Of a stretch of 64,000 nucleotides of DNA, positions 19,147 to 28,565 are shown one piece after another. The translations under genes and the position numbers were made by a program. The notes beneath the pieces are model-generated. The model worked only from the letters and a program-made list of their open reading frames with translations, was not told the DNA's origin and ran no database searches. Origin of the DNA: Shewanella amazonensis SB2B (GTDB lineage: Bacteria > Pseudomonadota > Gammaproteobacteria > Enterobacterales > Shewanellaceae); NCBI RefSeq assembly GCF_000015245.1, contig NC_008700.1, positions 3,732,501 through 3,796,500 of the forward strand. The letters run 5' to 3'. Position 1 is the stretch's first letter. Every line of letters starts with the position of its first letter.

Positions 19147-19329
19147 ATGGCTCGAATAGTTGAAATCCTGCCCCAAGATAGCGAAATGGAAGAACTGACC
19201 TCACCCAAAAATGCTCAGGCAGCAAAAGCCCTCAAGCGCCGACAGGAGGTCAAGCGTCGATTGGATGATTATCTCGAACGCGCCGAATTAAAAAAGGCAC
19301 TGGGCCTGGACGATGAAGATGACTTTTAA
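19147..19329 (+). CDS. Small PA3496-like protein
   Basis: 60-residue basic/acidic helical protein with an RRQEVKRRLDDYLERAELKK core and an acidic DDEDDF tail. This fits the PA3496 family of putative envelope-integrity proteins. GAGGAATTC precedes the ATG. No signal peptide. Family assignment is by recollection of the pattern and is moderate; function unknown. Confidence 0.65.
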   Translation: MARIVEILPQDSEMEELTSPKNAQAAKALKRRQEVKRRLDDYLERAELKKALGLDDEDDF

Positions 19330-19451
19330 CAACGGGGGCAGCTAATCCCTGCCCTGAAGCCCCGGCCAATCTTATAAATTCAGCCGCTTATGTGGTTCTC
19401 CATGGCGCTTGTGGCTATGATATTCCCAAGCCGTCCCCAGAGCGTTAATGA

Positions 19452-20807
19452 ATGAACGATGCAAAACTCAGGTACTGTGAACACCTGCGACGCTTTTCCG
19501 ACCAACTGATCCATCTGCAAGCACCCATCAAGATCCTGGATGCCATTAAGTGGCCCAGGGAGCTTGAACAGCAATTTTTCGATGCCGGAGCCAGACAATT
19601 ACCGCAGGTAGACAAAGCCTTTTACGACAATCTTCCCCTGCCATTTGACTCCCTCGCCACCCAGAAAGCACTGAAGTCCCTTAAGCAGGACATCCAAAAG
19701 ACGCTGGGCAAGGACGATGCTTTAGGTAAGCTTCTGGTCGCCAACGTTGACCAATACCGTCTGGTTATCGATATGCTGGGCCACAGGGGAACCCCCCAAT
19801 TTGGCAAGCTGAGCAAGGCGCTCTACGGCAGCGCCAGCAACAAACTCCACGGCGACAGGCATACCCTCAGGCAGTTGGGTGACCGCCTGAGTTATATCTT
19901 CTCACTGCCCGCAGCCGCGCACATGAACAAGCAGCATCCCAAAGAAATTGATGCAGCCAGCGCGGTTGAACACCTGGGGAGCCGTCTGGGCCGTTACTTC
20001 CACAGTGATGAAATGCGGGTGCGCCTAAGCGACGGCATTGTGTCTGATGCTGCCGTTGGGGGCGACACAGTTAAAATCAACTCCAAAGCCATGTTCAGCA
20101 AGGCCGACCTCAATGTGTATGAAGTCCACGAAGGCTGGGTACACGTTGGCACAACACTGAATGGCCGGGCACAGCCCCACGCCACCTGGCTGAGCGTAGG
20201 CTCCCCCAGGGTAGCGGCGGCGCAGGAAGGGCTGGCCGTACTGCTGGAAATGCTCACCCTCAGTTCCACTCCCGGGCGCGCAAGGCGTATCAGCGATCGG
20301 GTGGCAGCGGTGGATATGGCCGAAAACGGCGCCGACTTTATTGAAGTCTATCGCTATTTCCGCGACCAAAATCTAAGTAAAAAAGACAGTTACCGCGTGA
20401 CACAGCGGGTGTTCCGTGGCGGCATGGTGGCAGGCGGCAGCTGTTTCACCAAGGATATTTCCTATGTCCGCGGCTACGTGGAAAACGTGAACTTTATCCG
20501 CAGCGCCATTGCCTCGGGGATCCCGGAACTTATCCCCATGCTGTTCCTTGGCAAGCTCGCTATTGAGGATATTCCTACTCTGTATCTTGCCTACCGCGAG
20601 GGCATACTTGCAGGGCCAAGATACTTGCCACCCATGTTTGATGATTACAGTGGCCTTTATGCCTGGTTTGGCTTCGCTACCGGACTTGGCAATATCAACC
20701 TTAAAGGGGTGCAGCGCCATTTTCAGCGCCAGTTCCGCATCATCCCCAACGTGGAACCCATGTTCCCCTCGGTGGAAGATACCGAATTCGACGCCCCGGC
20801 CGACTAA
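19452..20807 (+). CDS. DUF1704 / QEGLA-motif putative metallopeptidase
   Basis: 451-residue protein of the family annotated as flavohemoglobin-expression-modulating QEGLA motif protein (DUF1704). A zinc-binding HExxxH signature is visible as HEGWVH at 226-231, and QEGLA at 258-262 supplies the likely third ligand. The same architecture occurs in the eukaryotic MATCAP tubulin carboxypeptidases, so a carboxypeptidase activity is a fair inference, but no bacterial substrate is known. The family often sits beside ATP-grasp or N-formylglutamate amidohydrolase genes; here it is alone with its own terminator. Confidence 0.85.
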   Translation: MNDAKLRYCEHLRRFSDQLIHLQAPIKILDAIKWPRELEQQFFDAGARQLPQVDKAFYDNLPLPFDSLATQKALKSLKQDIQKTLGKDDALGKLLVANVDQYRLVIDMLGHRGTPQFGKLSKALYGSASNKLHGDRHTLRQLGDRLSYIFSLPAAAHMNKQHPKEIDAASAVEHLGSRLGRYFHSDEMRVRLSDGIVSDAAVGGDTVKINSKAMFSKADLNVYEVHEGWVHVGTTLNGRAQPHATWLSVGSPRVAAAQEGLAVLLEMLTLSSTPGRARRISDRVAAVDMAENGADFIEVYRYFRDQNLSKKDSYRVTQRVFRGGMVAGGSCFTKDISYVRGYVENVNFIRSAIASGIPELIPMLFLGKLAIEDIPTLYLAYREGILAGPRYLPPMFDDYSGLYAWFGFATGLGNINLKGVQRHFQRQFRIIPNVEPMFPSVEDTEFDAPAD

Positions 20808-20820
20808 AGGTGCAGCAAAC

Positions 20821-20848
20821 AAAAAAGGATGCCGAGGCATCCTTTTTT
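20821..20848 (+). terminator. Rho-independent terminator after the QEGLA gene
   Basis: GGATGCC-GA-GGCATCC stem flanked by A6 and T6 tracts. Confidence 0.9.
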
Positions 20849-21081
20849 ATTACTGAGATACTGACTTTAAAGGCCACTCGCGATACGGCTAAACATCTGC
20901 GAAAGGCCTGTCGGCACACTCATATCAGCCCATCCTGGCTGTGCCTTAACACGATTTCCTGACTGTATAACGCTGCCGTGGCCTCGCCCAGACTCTGGTG
21001 CATCCATCGGCTGGTGTTGGCCAAGGTAGACGAGCGGCCCTCCAGACACAACAGCAACAGGCTCACCGTAAGCTCACTCAG

Positions 21082-22461
21082 TTACTCCGCTTCTACAGAC
21101 TTGGTACTGGCCTCATCGCGGCTGGAGAAAAACTCGCGGGTCAACTTGAATACCACAGGGCTAAGCAGAGCCAGGGCAATCAGGTTGGGGATGGCCATCA
21201 TGGCATTGAGGGTATCGGCCAGAAGCCAGACAAAGTCCAACGACCCCATGGCCCCCAATGGCACCACCAGAGTCCAAATCAGACGAAACGGCATCACCGC
21301 CTTCACCCCCAAAAGATACTGGACGCATTTTTCGCTGTACACACTCCAGCCAAGGATGGTGGTAAAGGCGAAAATCGCCAGCGCAACGGCAACAATATAG
21401 TCACCAATAGGCAAGGCGTGGGAGAAGGCGTAAGAGGTGAGCGCCGCGCCATTTTCGCCTGAGGTCCAGGCGCCGGACACCACGATGGCAAGACCCGTAA
21501 TGCTGCACACTATGATGGTATCGATAAAGGTCCCCAGCATGCCCACCAGTCCCTGAGTCACAGGACTCTTGGTTTGCGCAGCCGCGTGGGCAATGGGCGC
21601 ACTGCCAAGACCCGCCTCGTTGGAGAATACGCCGCGGGCAACCCCCATCTGGATAGCCACCATCACGGCAGCGCCGGCAAAGCCACCCTGAGCTGCTACA
21701 GGACTGAAAGCGCTGGAGATAATCAGGCTCAAAGCGGCAGGGATTTCACTGGCATACACCACCAACACGGCAATACCGGCGGTAATATAAAATATGGTCA
21801 TCAGGGGAACCAGCTTACCGGCCACGATGGCAATACGCTTGATACCGCCCATCAGCACCAGCCCCACCAGCACCATCATCACCACACCCGACACCCAGGC
21901 AGGCACACCGAAGTTACTGGTCAGCGCCGAAGCCACAGAGTTGGCCTGCACTGTGTTGCCAATTCCGAAACCGGCAAAGGAGCCAAACAGCGCAAACGCA
22001 GTGCCAAGCCAGGTCCATTTACTGCCAAGACCATTCTTGATGTAGTACATGGGGCCACCGATATAGTTACCCTTTTCATCTACTTCGCGATATCGCACCG
22101 CCAGCACGGCCTCAGAATATTTGGTGGCCATACCCACCAGAGCGGTACACCACATCCAGAACAGTGCGCCTGGGCCACCCACAAAAATGGCGGTGGCCAC
22201 ACCGGCGATGTTACCCGTACCTATGGTGGCCGAGAGCGAGGTCATCAAGGCGTTGAAAGGACTGACATCGCCTTTCACCTCTTTGCCCTGACCGGGCGTT
22301 CTGCCCGACCACAGCAATCTGAAGCCCTTGCCAAGCTTAAGGATGGGTAACAGCTTGAGTCCAAGGGACAGGTACAGGCCGACGCCGAGGATCATGACCA
22401 GCATGGGAATACCCCACACCAGACTATTCAGCGACTTTACTAATTCAGTTACAGCTTCCAT
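21082..22461 (-). CDS. Sodium:alanine symporter (AGCS family)
   Basis: 459-residue inner-membrane amino-acid:cation symporter. The AGCS signature appears as GTGNIAGVATAIFVGGPGA (about 81-99), with FSNEAGLGSAPIAHA in the middle, and about ten hydrophobic helices are spread along the chain. GAGG precedes the ATG at 22461. It probably imports alanine or glycine with Na+; substrate specificity cannot be read from sequence. Monocistronic. Confidence 0.92.
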   Translation of the reverse strand: MEAVTELVKSLNSLVWGIPMLVMILGVGLYLSLGLKLLPILKLGKGFRLLWSGRTPGQGKEVKGDVSPFNALMTSLSATIGTGNIAGVATAIFVGGPGALFWMWCTALVGMATKYSEAVLAVRYREVDEKGNYIGGPMYYIKNGLGSKWTWLGTAFALFGSFAGFGIGNTVQANSVASALTSNFGVPAWVSGVVMMVLVGLVLMGGIKRIAIVAGKLVPLMTIFYITAGIAVLVVYASEIPAALSLIISSAFSPVAAQGGFAGAAVMVAIQMGVARGVFSNEAGLGSAPIAHAAAQTKSPVTQGLVGMLGTFIDTIIVCSITGLAIVVSGAWTSGENGAALTSYAFSHALPIGDYIVAVALAIFAFTTILGWSVYSEKCVQYLLGVKAVMPFRLIWTLVVPLGAMGSLDFVWLLADTLNAMMAIPNLIALALLSPVVFKLTREFFSSRDEASTKSVEAE

Positions 22462-22573
22462 TCAAACCTCGTCGATGCTTTTCTTCTTATTTATCTTGTT
22501 CTTCTCACACCCCGAGCCGGGGCGAGCGCAGCGACCAGATTACAACGAATAGTTAACAATTGGAAAGCCAGAA

Positions 22574-23128
22574 TCATTCAGGCTGGGGCGTCGCCTGCCG
22601 CTCCAGTATTTGTTTCAAATTGGCAAGACCGGTATCCAGGTCTTTCAGGATTAAGGACTCAACATCCATCAGGGGAATAAGCAGGTTCATGGGATACGAC
22701 ATATGGCCCACAAAACCCCAGGTCACCAGGGTGCTGCCGTCTTCAATGGGCTCAGTGATGAGATAAGCGCTGTCGTTGGACGTAAAGGGTTCGATAAAAC
22801 GAAGCGCGTAATCAATTCGCTTACCGGGCACTATGGCGATAATTTCCTGCTCGCCTTTACCCACATCGGGATTGCTGCTCTCCCAGGCACTGACAAAACC
22901 GGGCTCTCCATCTATGCCGGTAAAATGCTGCTGCATGTTGGGATCCATCTTGGCCCAGACACTGAATTCATCCTGATGCTTCAGCAATCTGAGGTAGCCA
23001 AAGACTTCATCAAGCGGACGGTCGATGGTGCGACTGACACTGACCTCATAATCCGACTTAATAAACAGGGCCACCATAAAGGGGGCGGCTAACAGCAATA
23101 AAATCACGATAAGGAATTTTTTCAGCAT
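22574..23128 (-). CDS. SRPBCC-family (polyketide cyclase/START-like) protein
   Basis: 184-residue protein with an N-terminal membrane anchor (LKKFLIVILLLLAAPFMVA) followed by a lipid-binding-type SRPBCC domain (from VSVSRTIDRPLDEVFGYL, about 32-49). Start chosen at the ATG at 23128 with GGAGC upstream rather than 23164. No catalytic function can be assigned. It may be transcribed with the two short genes upstream. Confidence 0.8.
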   Translation of the reverse strand: MLKKFLIVILLLLAAPFMVALFIKSDYEVSVSRTIDRPLDEVFGYLRLLKHQDEFSVWAKMDPNMQQHFTGIDGEPGFVSAWESSNPDVGKGEQEIIAIVPGKRIDYALRFIEPFTSNDSAYLITEPIEDGSTLVTWGFVGHMSYPMNLLIPLMDVESLILKDLDTGLANLKQILERQATPQPE

Positions 23129-23169
23129 AGCGGGCTCCTGCTCCAGTGATTGCGGTACAGCCAAATCCG

Positions 23170-23370
23170 CTACTTCACCTGTTTTATGTCCAATTTATCT
23201 GCTTTGGCAAGTCTCTCTGCGCAGCGCTGGCACAGACATGAGGTCCTGTCTTGGGGCAATTGTCGGGGAAATTGGGCGCCCACACACCAGCAAGCGTCAA
23301 TGGATTTACCGATTTGTACGGCGCAATCATTGTTAGCCTGGCAAAGCGGGCACTGCTTGGGGTTAGTCAT
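23170..23370 (-). CDS. Cysteine-rich CWC-family protein
   Basis: 66-residue protein with eight cysteines arranged as CPLCxxxNDC, CWC and CLCxxC, the pattern of the cysteine-rich CWC family; it probably binds zinc. The ATG follows the upstream gene's TGA with no spacing, so the two are translationally coupled. Function unknown. Confidence 0.8.
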   Translation of the reverse strand: MTNPKQCPLCQANNDCAVQIGKSIDACWCVGAQFPRQLPQDRTSCLCQRCAERLAKADKLDIKQVK

Positions 23371-23595
23371 TCAAGGTCGCTGTCGGTAGCAATGTTTCAA
23401 CCTCATCAAGCGGTACAGGAGGCTGCCAAAGGACAGAAGCGCGTAAATCAGCACAGCGCTCCACAGTAGGACACCCGATGGGCTATCAGGCCTGAACTGC
23501 AAGAAAAACAAAGCAATAATAATGGATAACGAGATTATCAGCTTAGTCACATCCATGGGAAGCTGCTGTTCCAGCAAGCGGATTTTGTCGTTCAT
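23371..23595 (-). CDS. Small membrane protein, unknown function
   Basis: 74 residues with two transmembrane helices (about 15-33 and 42-60) and a basic C-terminus. AAGGATG lies 8 bases before the ATG at 23595; the alternative ATG at 23607 lacks a good ribosome site. Directly abuts the CWC gene. Confidence 0.65.
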   Translation of the reverse strand: MNDKIRLLEQQLPMDVTKLIISLSIIIALFFLQFRPDSPSGVLLWSAVLIYALLSFGSLLYRLMRLKHCYRQRP

Positions 23596-23669
23596 GGTGG
23601 TTGGCATCCTTGTCCATCACCCCCTTACCTTAGTGACTAAAACCATAGCGTAAGAACCGCCAAAAACCA

Positions 23670-23693
23670 AAAAGGCTCCTTCAAAAAGGAGCC
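23670..23693 (-). terminator. Rho-independent terminator of metF
   Basis: On the minus strand a GGCTCCTT / AAGGAGCC hairpin is followed by a T tract, downstream of the metF stop. Confidence 0.85.
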
Positions 23694-23718
23694 CTGCCAG
23701 ACCTTATTCGGATAAAAA

Positions 23719-24609
23719 TCAGTCCTGCTTCGGACGTACCCCCAAGGTATGGCAAATGGCGTAGCTCAGCTCGGCACGGTTCAGGGTGTAAAAGTGGAAG
23801 TCTTTCACGCCTTCACGGGCCAATACCTTCACCATATCGATGGCCACGTTGGCCCCCACCAACTGACGGGTAGCTGCGTCATTTTCCAGGCCCTCAAACT
23901 GGCGATGCAACCAACCGGGAATACTCACGTTGGTCATAGCTGCAAAACGCTTGAGCTGGGTAAAGTTGGTCACAGGCAGAATGCCCGGTACGATTTCCAC
24001 ATCAATACCTGCGGCCACACAACGGTCACGGAAGCGCAAATAGGATTCTACGTCGAAGAAAAACTGGGTGATGGCACGGTTGGCACCGGCATCGATTTTG
24101 CGCTTGAGATTAACCAAATCCGCCTGGGCATTGGCAGCTTCCGGATGCACCTCCGGATAGGCTGCCACCGATATATCAAAGTCGGCCACACTCTTCAGCA
24201 AACGCACCAGATCGGCGGCAAAGCGGGTTGGCTTGGGGCTGCCGGCAGGCAAGTCACCACGCAATGCAACAATATTGCGAATGCCCTGATGCCAGTAATT
24301 TTTGGCCAGGGCCAACAACTCTTCATCGCTGGCATCCACCAGCGTAAGGTGCGGGGCGGCAACCAGTTGGGTTTCTTGCTGGATACGCTCAATCACACCG
24401 TGGGTGCGGTCACGGACACCCGAGTTGGCACCGTAGGTTACAGACACAAACTTGGGATTCAGCGGCTCGAGGCGGCGGATGGAGTTCCACAGGATCTTTT
24501 CCATCTCAGGAGTTGAGGGCGGAAAAAATTCAAATGACACATTGATATCGCCAACCTCAGCCAGATTCTGGTTCAGTGAGTTTGCGTGTTGTGCGTGATG
24601 AAATGCCAT
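23719..24609 (-). CDS. metF: 5,10-methylenetetrahydrofolate reductase
   Basis: FAD-dependent reduction of methylene-THF to 5-methyl-THF for methionine synthesis. The 296-residue protein has the N-terminal SFEFFPPST strand with the catalytic Glu, SVTYGA, NIVALRGD and the ITQFFFD motif. GAGGGAG precedes the ATG at 24609; an upstream ATG (24624) was rejected. Tandem Met boxes lie immediately upstream, so repression by MetJ/SAM is expected. Confidence 0.96.
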   Translation of the reverse strand: MAFHHAQHANSLNQNLAEVGDINVSFEFFPPSTPEMEKILWNSIRRLEPLNPKFVSVTYGANSGVRDRTHGVIERIQQETQLVAAPHLTLVDASDEELLALAKNYWHQGIRNIVALRGDLPAGSPKPTRFAADLVRLLKSVADFDISVAAYPEVHPEAANAQADLVNLKRKIDAGANRAITQFFFDVESYLRFRDRCVAAGIDVEIVPGILPVTNFTQLKRFAAMTNVSIPGWLHRQFEGLENDAATRQLVGANVAIDMVKVLAREGVKDFHFYTLNRAELSYAICHTLGVRPKQD

Positions 24610-24632
24610 TGATAACTCCCTCAATTTTTCAA

Positions 24633-24664
24633 ATGGACGTTTGGACGTCTATATGGCCATATAC
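24633..24664 (-). promoter_or_regulatory. Tandem Met boxes (MetJ operator) upstream of metF
   Basis: Four consecutive 8-bp units (ATGGACGT, TTGGACGT, CTATATGG, CCATATAC) approximate the AGACGTCT Met-box consensus; the first two are the best. MetJ binds such tandem boxes cooperatively. Confidence 0.75.
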
Positions 24665-24733
24665 TAGAGATTCCCGTCACTAAGTCAAGTTAAAAAATGG
24701 CCCGATCTTGCCCTTTTTGCGAGCAGAAGGCGG

Positions 24734-24764
24734 AAAAAACACAGGGACTCAAAAGAGTCCCTGT
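24734..24764 (-). terminator. Rho-independent terminator of metBL
   Basis: ACAGGGACTC-TTTT-GAGTCCCTGT hairpin on the minus strand followed by a T-rich tract, 20 bases after the metL stop. Confidence 0.88.
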
Positions 24765-24783
24765 TATTCAATATCTTATAAAA

Positions 24784-27177
24784 TCAATCCTGCAAGAGAT
24801 CCCGACAGATCTGCACCAGATCTGACTGAACAGCCGCGGCTGTTACCTCACGACCGGCACCGGGCCCCCTGATAATCAAAGGATTACCCTGGTAAAAGGT
24901 ACTGCGAATGACAAACACATTGTCGCCCGGGGTGAGATTGGCATAAGGGTGGGCTTTGTCGACCCACTGCAACCCTACCCGTGCCATTAACTGACCACCG
25001 GCTCTGTCCAGCGCAGCGATATAACGCAGCACCTTGCCCTCGGCTGCGGCAGCCGCCAAGGCATCCGCCATGGGGGCATCGAGTTCATCAATGCGGGCAA
25101 GAAACTCATCCAGCGTCAGCTCCGCCAGATGCGGCGGTACAGGAGACTCGACCTGAATATCATCCAGCTCCAGATCCAGGCCAATTTCCCGCGCAAGGAT
25201 GAGCAGCTTGCGCTGCATATCACGACCGGAAAGATCGTCCCTCGGGTCCGGCTCAGTGATACCCAGGCCGCGGGCCTCAATGACCAAATCAGAGAAAGGA
25301 CGCTGACCGTCATAGTGTTCAAAAAGCCAACAGAGAGTACCGGAAAATATCCCGCCCACGGCTTCTACGCTGTCGCCACTGTTGTGCAAATCGTTAAGCG
25401 CATGCTGCACCGGCAAACCGGCACCGCAGCTGGCGTTGTAGCGCCAATAGAGACGACGGTTACCCAACTGCTGCTTGAGATCGCGATAAAAGGGCAAGGG
25501 ACCAGAACCGGCCAGCTTATTTGCGCTCACCACATGAATACCACGGGCAAAAAACTCCGGGTACTGCAAGGTCAGGCTGGCACTGGCACTGATGTCCAGC
25601 GCAACCAGCTCATCGCAATTCAGTGTCGATAAGGCTTCGAACAACTGCCCGTACTGCCAGTCGGTGGCGTACTCCTCAAATTCGGTTTTCCAGTTCTCCA
25701 GGTGCACACCGGCATTGTTGATGTAGGCGCGGGAAGAGCTGACCAGCCCCACGAGTTCAATCCGCGCCTCCAGCTCACGGCACAGACTGCTTTGGGCCCG
25801 GCGAAACAGGCTTACCCAGGCTTCGCCGATGTTGCCAACACCAAGGAGAATGACGCCAATACGCTTGCGTGGCCCGGCGCAGCGGCGGTGCACCTTTTGC
25901 GTAAGCAGGTTCACCTGCGCCTTTGGCACCAGAGTCACCAGGCTCAGGGTATCATGATACAAAGGCTTGGCCTCGCGACTGAGCAGGCGGGCAAAACTCT
26001 TGCGGTACAGTACCGCATCGGCGCTCACCAGTGCCACCAAACCAAAATCGTTGCTGATGGAAACATCGCCCAGACCATATGCCTCGGCGTTCGCCTTTAA
26101 AAAGGCGCTGACCTGCTTAAGATTTTCCGGAGTATAGGCCAGTTCCAGCCCACCCCTGGAACCCTGCCAGCTTGCCAACGGCGTTAAGCCAGAGGCAGAC
26201 AATGTTGCCAACAGGGCATCGGTGTCTGCCTGGGTGGTGAGGCTAAAGAGCGCCACTTCGCTCAGATTGGTGACAACCGGGGCACTGGCCTGAGAGCTGG
26301 TTGGAGCAACCAGAGTAAAATCGGTATGAGGCGCGTAGCTTGAGCGCACTGCCATGCTCACCTGGGTGTTGAACAGGGGCTGCAAAGTGCGGCTGTGTAA
26401 CACAGGAGAACCCAAACGCGCCAGGCGGTCGGCCTCCGCCAGTGACATGCTCTTGAGCAGCTTGGCATCGTTTATCTTATTCGGGTCGGCGTTGAACACC
26501 CCTTCCACATCAGTCCAGATGGTGACCCGTTCGATATCTGCCAGACTGGCTATCAGGGTCGCGGAAAAGTCAGAGCCGTTACGCCCAAGCAACAGGGTTT
26601 CACCGGCCGGATTGGCGCAGATAAAGCCCGTGATAACAATGCGTTCGTTTTCATGTTCGGCCAGCATGGCAGCTACTTTTTCGCGGGACTCCTGCTCGCG
26701 AATATTGGGCACGGCGCCTTCATCTGCCACCAGTATGCTGCAGGCATCCACGTGGCTTGCCGCCACGCCGGATTCACGCAAGAGTGCCGCCATCAACCTG
26801 GCGGACCAACGCTCACCAAAGCTCACCACATGGCTGGTCTGATAATCGTTCAGAGTCGCCAATGACAGGAGACTGACCAGCTGAGCCTTGTCGGTCGACA
26901 GACGCTCACGCAGATAGCGAGCCTGCTCGGCACTGAGTAACTGTTCAATCAGGTTTTGCTGATAGCTAATCAGTACCTGTAACTCTTCCTGCCACAACTC
27001 ACCGGCATCACGCAGCGAAAGCAGCTTATACAAAAAGTTGGTGGTTTTACCGGCGGCTGATACCACCACCAGATCGTCGCTGTGGCCCTGGGTCAACAGG
27101 ATATGGGCCACGCGGCGGTAGCAATCGGCATCCGCCAAACTGGAGCCACCAAACTTATGCAAATGACAACGCGCCAT
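24784..27177 (-). CDS. metL: Bifunctional aspartate kinase II / homoserine dehydrogenase II
   Basis: 797-residue fused enzyme catalysing the first and third steps of the aspartate pathway toward methionine. The kinase N-terminus has KFGGSS (8-13) and GRNGSDFSA; a linker region follows; the dehydrogenase C-terminal half (from about residue 450) has the NAD(P)-binding GVGNIGEAW and the SANKLAGSG and GTLCWL motifs. ATG at 27177 preceded by AGGAG; a GTG one codon earlier is in frame. It begins 13 bases after the metB stop, so it is the second gene of metBL. No ThrA-type features stand out, and linkage to metB supports MetL. Confidence 0.95.
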   Translation of the reverse strand: MARCHLHKFGGSSLADADCYRRVAHILLTQGHSDDLVVVSAAGKTTNFLYKLLSLRDAGELWQEELQVLISYQQNLIEQLLSAEQARYLRERLSTDKAQLVSLLSLATLNDYQTSHVVSFGERWSARLMAALLRESGVAASHVDACSILVADEGAVPNIREQESREKVAAMLAEHENERIVITGFICANPAGETLLLGRNGSDFSATLIASLADIERVTIWTDVEGVFNADPNKINDAKLLKSMSLAEADRLARLGSPVLHSRTLQPLFNTQVSMAVRSSYAPHTDFTLVAPTSSQASAPVVTNLSEVALFSLTTQADTDALLATLSASGLTPLASWQGSRGGLELAYTPENLKQVSAFLKANAEAYGLGDVSISNDFGLVALVSADAVLYRKSFARLLSREAKPLYHDTLSLVTLVPKAQVNLLTQKVHRRCAGPRKRIGVILLGVGNIGEAWVSLFRRAQSSLCRELEARIELVGLVSSSRAYINNAGVHLENWKTEFEEYATDWQYGQLFEALSTLNCDELVALDISASASLTLQYPEFFARGIHVVSANKLAGSGPLPFYRDLKQQLGNRRLYWRYNASCGAGLPVQHALNDLHNSGDSVEAVGGIFSGTLCWLFEHYDGQRPFSDLVIEARGLGITEPDPRDDLSGRDMQRKLLILAREIGLDLELDDIQVESPVPPHLAELTLDEFLARIDELDAPMADALAAAAAEGKVLRYIAALDRAGGQLMARVGLQWVDKAHPYANLTPGDNVFVIRSTFYQGNPLIIRGPGAGREVTAAAVQSDLVQICRDLLQD

Positions 27178-27190
27178 CACTGACTCCTAT

Positions 27191-28351
27191 TCAACAGGCT
27201 GCCACGGCAGCCAGGCCGGCTTGGATATCGGCCACTAAATCTTCTGCATCTTCAATCCCCACCGACAGTCGCAGCAGGGTGTCTTTAATTCCGGCCTCGG
27301 CGCGGGCTTCTGGCACCATGGCTCTGTGGGTCATGGTAGCGGGCACGGCAACCAGCGACTCAACACCTCCCAGGCTTTCGGCCACACTGAAGTGCTGTAA
27401 TGCGTCGAGGAAAGCCACCAGTTCTTTTTCACCGCCCACCAGTTCAAAACTCAGCATAGCGCCAAAGCCTTTTTGTTGCCGTGCGGCTATGTCATGGCCT
27501 GGGTGGTCTGCAAGACCGGGGTAATACACCTTGCTCACCTGGGGGCTGTTCTTCAGCACGTCCACTATGCGCTGCGCATTGGATTGATGCTCACGTACCC
27601 GCACAGCCAGGGTACGGATACCACGAAGGGTAAGATAGCTGTCAAAGGCGCTGCCGGTCAGTCCCAGAGTATTGGACCACCAGTGCAGGGTTTCACCGAG
27701 CTCGGCATCCCTGGCAATCACGGCGCCGCCGACCACATCGCTGTGACCGTTAATGTATTTGGTGGTGGAGTGGATCACTATGTCGGCCCCCAAAAGCAGT
27801 GGCTGCTGCAAGATGGGCGACAGGAAGGTGTTGTCCACTACCACCAGAGCGCCAACTTCATGACTGGCGTCAGAGATGGCCTGAATGTCCACTACCCGCA
27901 GCAGCGGGTTGGATGGGGTTTCAAGCCACACCATGCGTGGCTTTTGGGCAATTACCGCCGCCAGCGCTGCATCATCTGTCTGGTCGACCACAGCCAGCTT
28001 AAAGGCACCTTTTTTGGCGAGGTTGGTAAAGAGACGATAGCTGCCGCCATAACAATCGTGGGGTACTACCAGAAGATCGTCCGGTCCCAGCAGGCTGGTC
28101 ACCAACGTGATGGCAGCCATACCTGTGCATGTAATAATGCCGGTCGCACCCTGCTCCAGCTCGGCCAACGCCTCGCCCAGAATACAGCGGGTCGGGTTAC
28201 CCGAGCGGCTATAGTCAAATTTGCGCGGATTCTTGTGGCCATCGAAGGAGTAATTGGTCGACAGATAAATGGGAGGAACCACGGCACCATGCTGGGTATC
28301 GCTCTCTATGCCCTGACGCACCGCGATGGTGGCTGCTTTGCGCTGTGTCAT
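27191..28351 (-). CDS. metB: Cystathionine gamma-synthase
   Basis: PLP enzyme that joins O-succinylhomoserine and cysteine into cystathionine. The 386-residue protein has YSRSGNPTR, the TGMAAI loop, DNTFLSP and the PLP lysine in HSTTKYINGHSD (about residues 196-207), and ends with the LRLSVGIED signature. GGAGG precedes the ATG. Upstream Met boxes are shared with divergent metJ. Confidence 0.95.
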   Translation of the reverse strand: MTQRKAATIAVRQGIESDTQHGAVVPPIYLSTNYSFDGHKNPRKFDYSRSGNPTRCILGEALAELEQGATGIITCTGMAAITLVTSLLGPDDLLVVPHDCYGGSYRLFTNLAKKGAFKLAVVDQTDDAALAAVIAQKPRMVWLETPSNPLLRVVDIQAISDASHEVGALVVVDNTFLSPILQQPLLLGADIVIHSTTKYINGHSDVVGGAVIARDAELGETLHWWSNTLGLTGSAFDSYLTLRGIRTLAVRVREHQSNAQRIVDVLKNSPQVSKVYYPGLADHPGHDIAARQQKGFGAMLSFELVGGEKELVAFLDALQHFSVAESLGGVESLVAVPATMTHRAMVPEARAEAGIKDTLLRLSVGIEDAEDLVADIQAGLAAVAAC

Positions 28352-28385
28352 TTTGTACTCCTCCGATGTTACCGCACGGAAATAA

Positions 28386-28401
28386 AGATGTCTGGATGGC
28401 T
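28386..28401. promoter_or_regulatory. Met-box pair nearest metB
   Basis: AGATGTCT followed by GGATGGCT; the first unit matches AGACGTCT at 7 of 8 positions. It lies 35 bases before metB. Confidence 0.55.
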
Positions 28402-28440
28402 AAATTTACCTAAGCACCGGCAACAGGTCAATAGGCATAA

Positions 28441-28464
28441 AGACGTTTAGACGTCTAAACGTAA
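28441..28464. promoter_or_regulatory. Tandem Met boxes between metB and metJ
   Basis: Three adjacent 8-mers: AGACGTTT, AGACGTCT (perfect consensus) and AAACGTAA. Position in the divergent metB-metJ region fits MetJ repression of metBL and autorepression of metJ. Confidence 0.88.
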
Positions 28465-28565
28465 GAAAATCTATTGATGTTTGGGGTGATTTCGCAGCAA
28501 TAATTTGACTGTAGTTTGTAAGGGTTTAAAATCTGCTGCGAATTTTGGAATAAACAGGTGAGTCA

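Noticed and set aside
20920..21066. Open frame of 48 residues just after the symporter stop, in the same frame on the minus strand
   Set aside because: Begins only at GTG, has no ribosome site and no family resemblance; most likely chance continuation after the stop codon.
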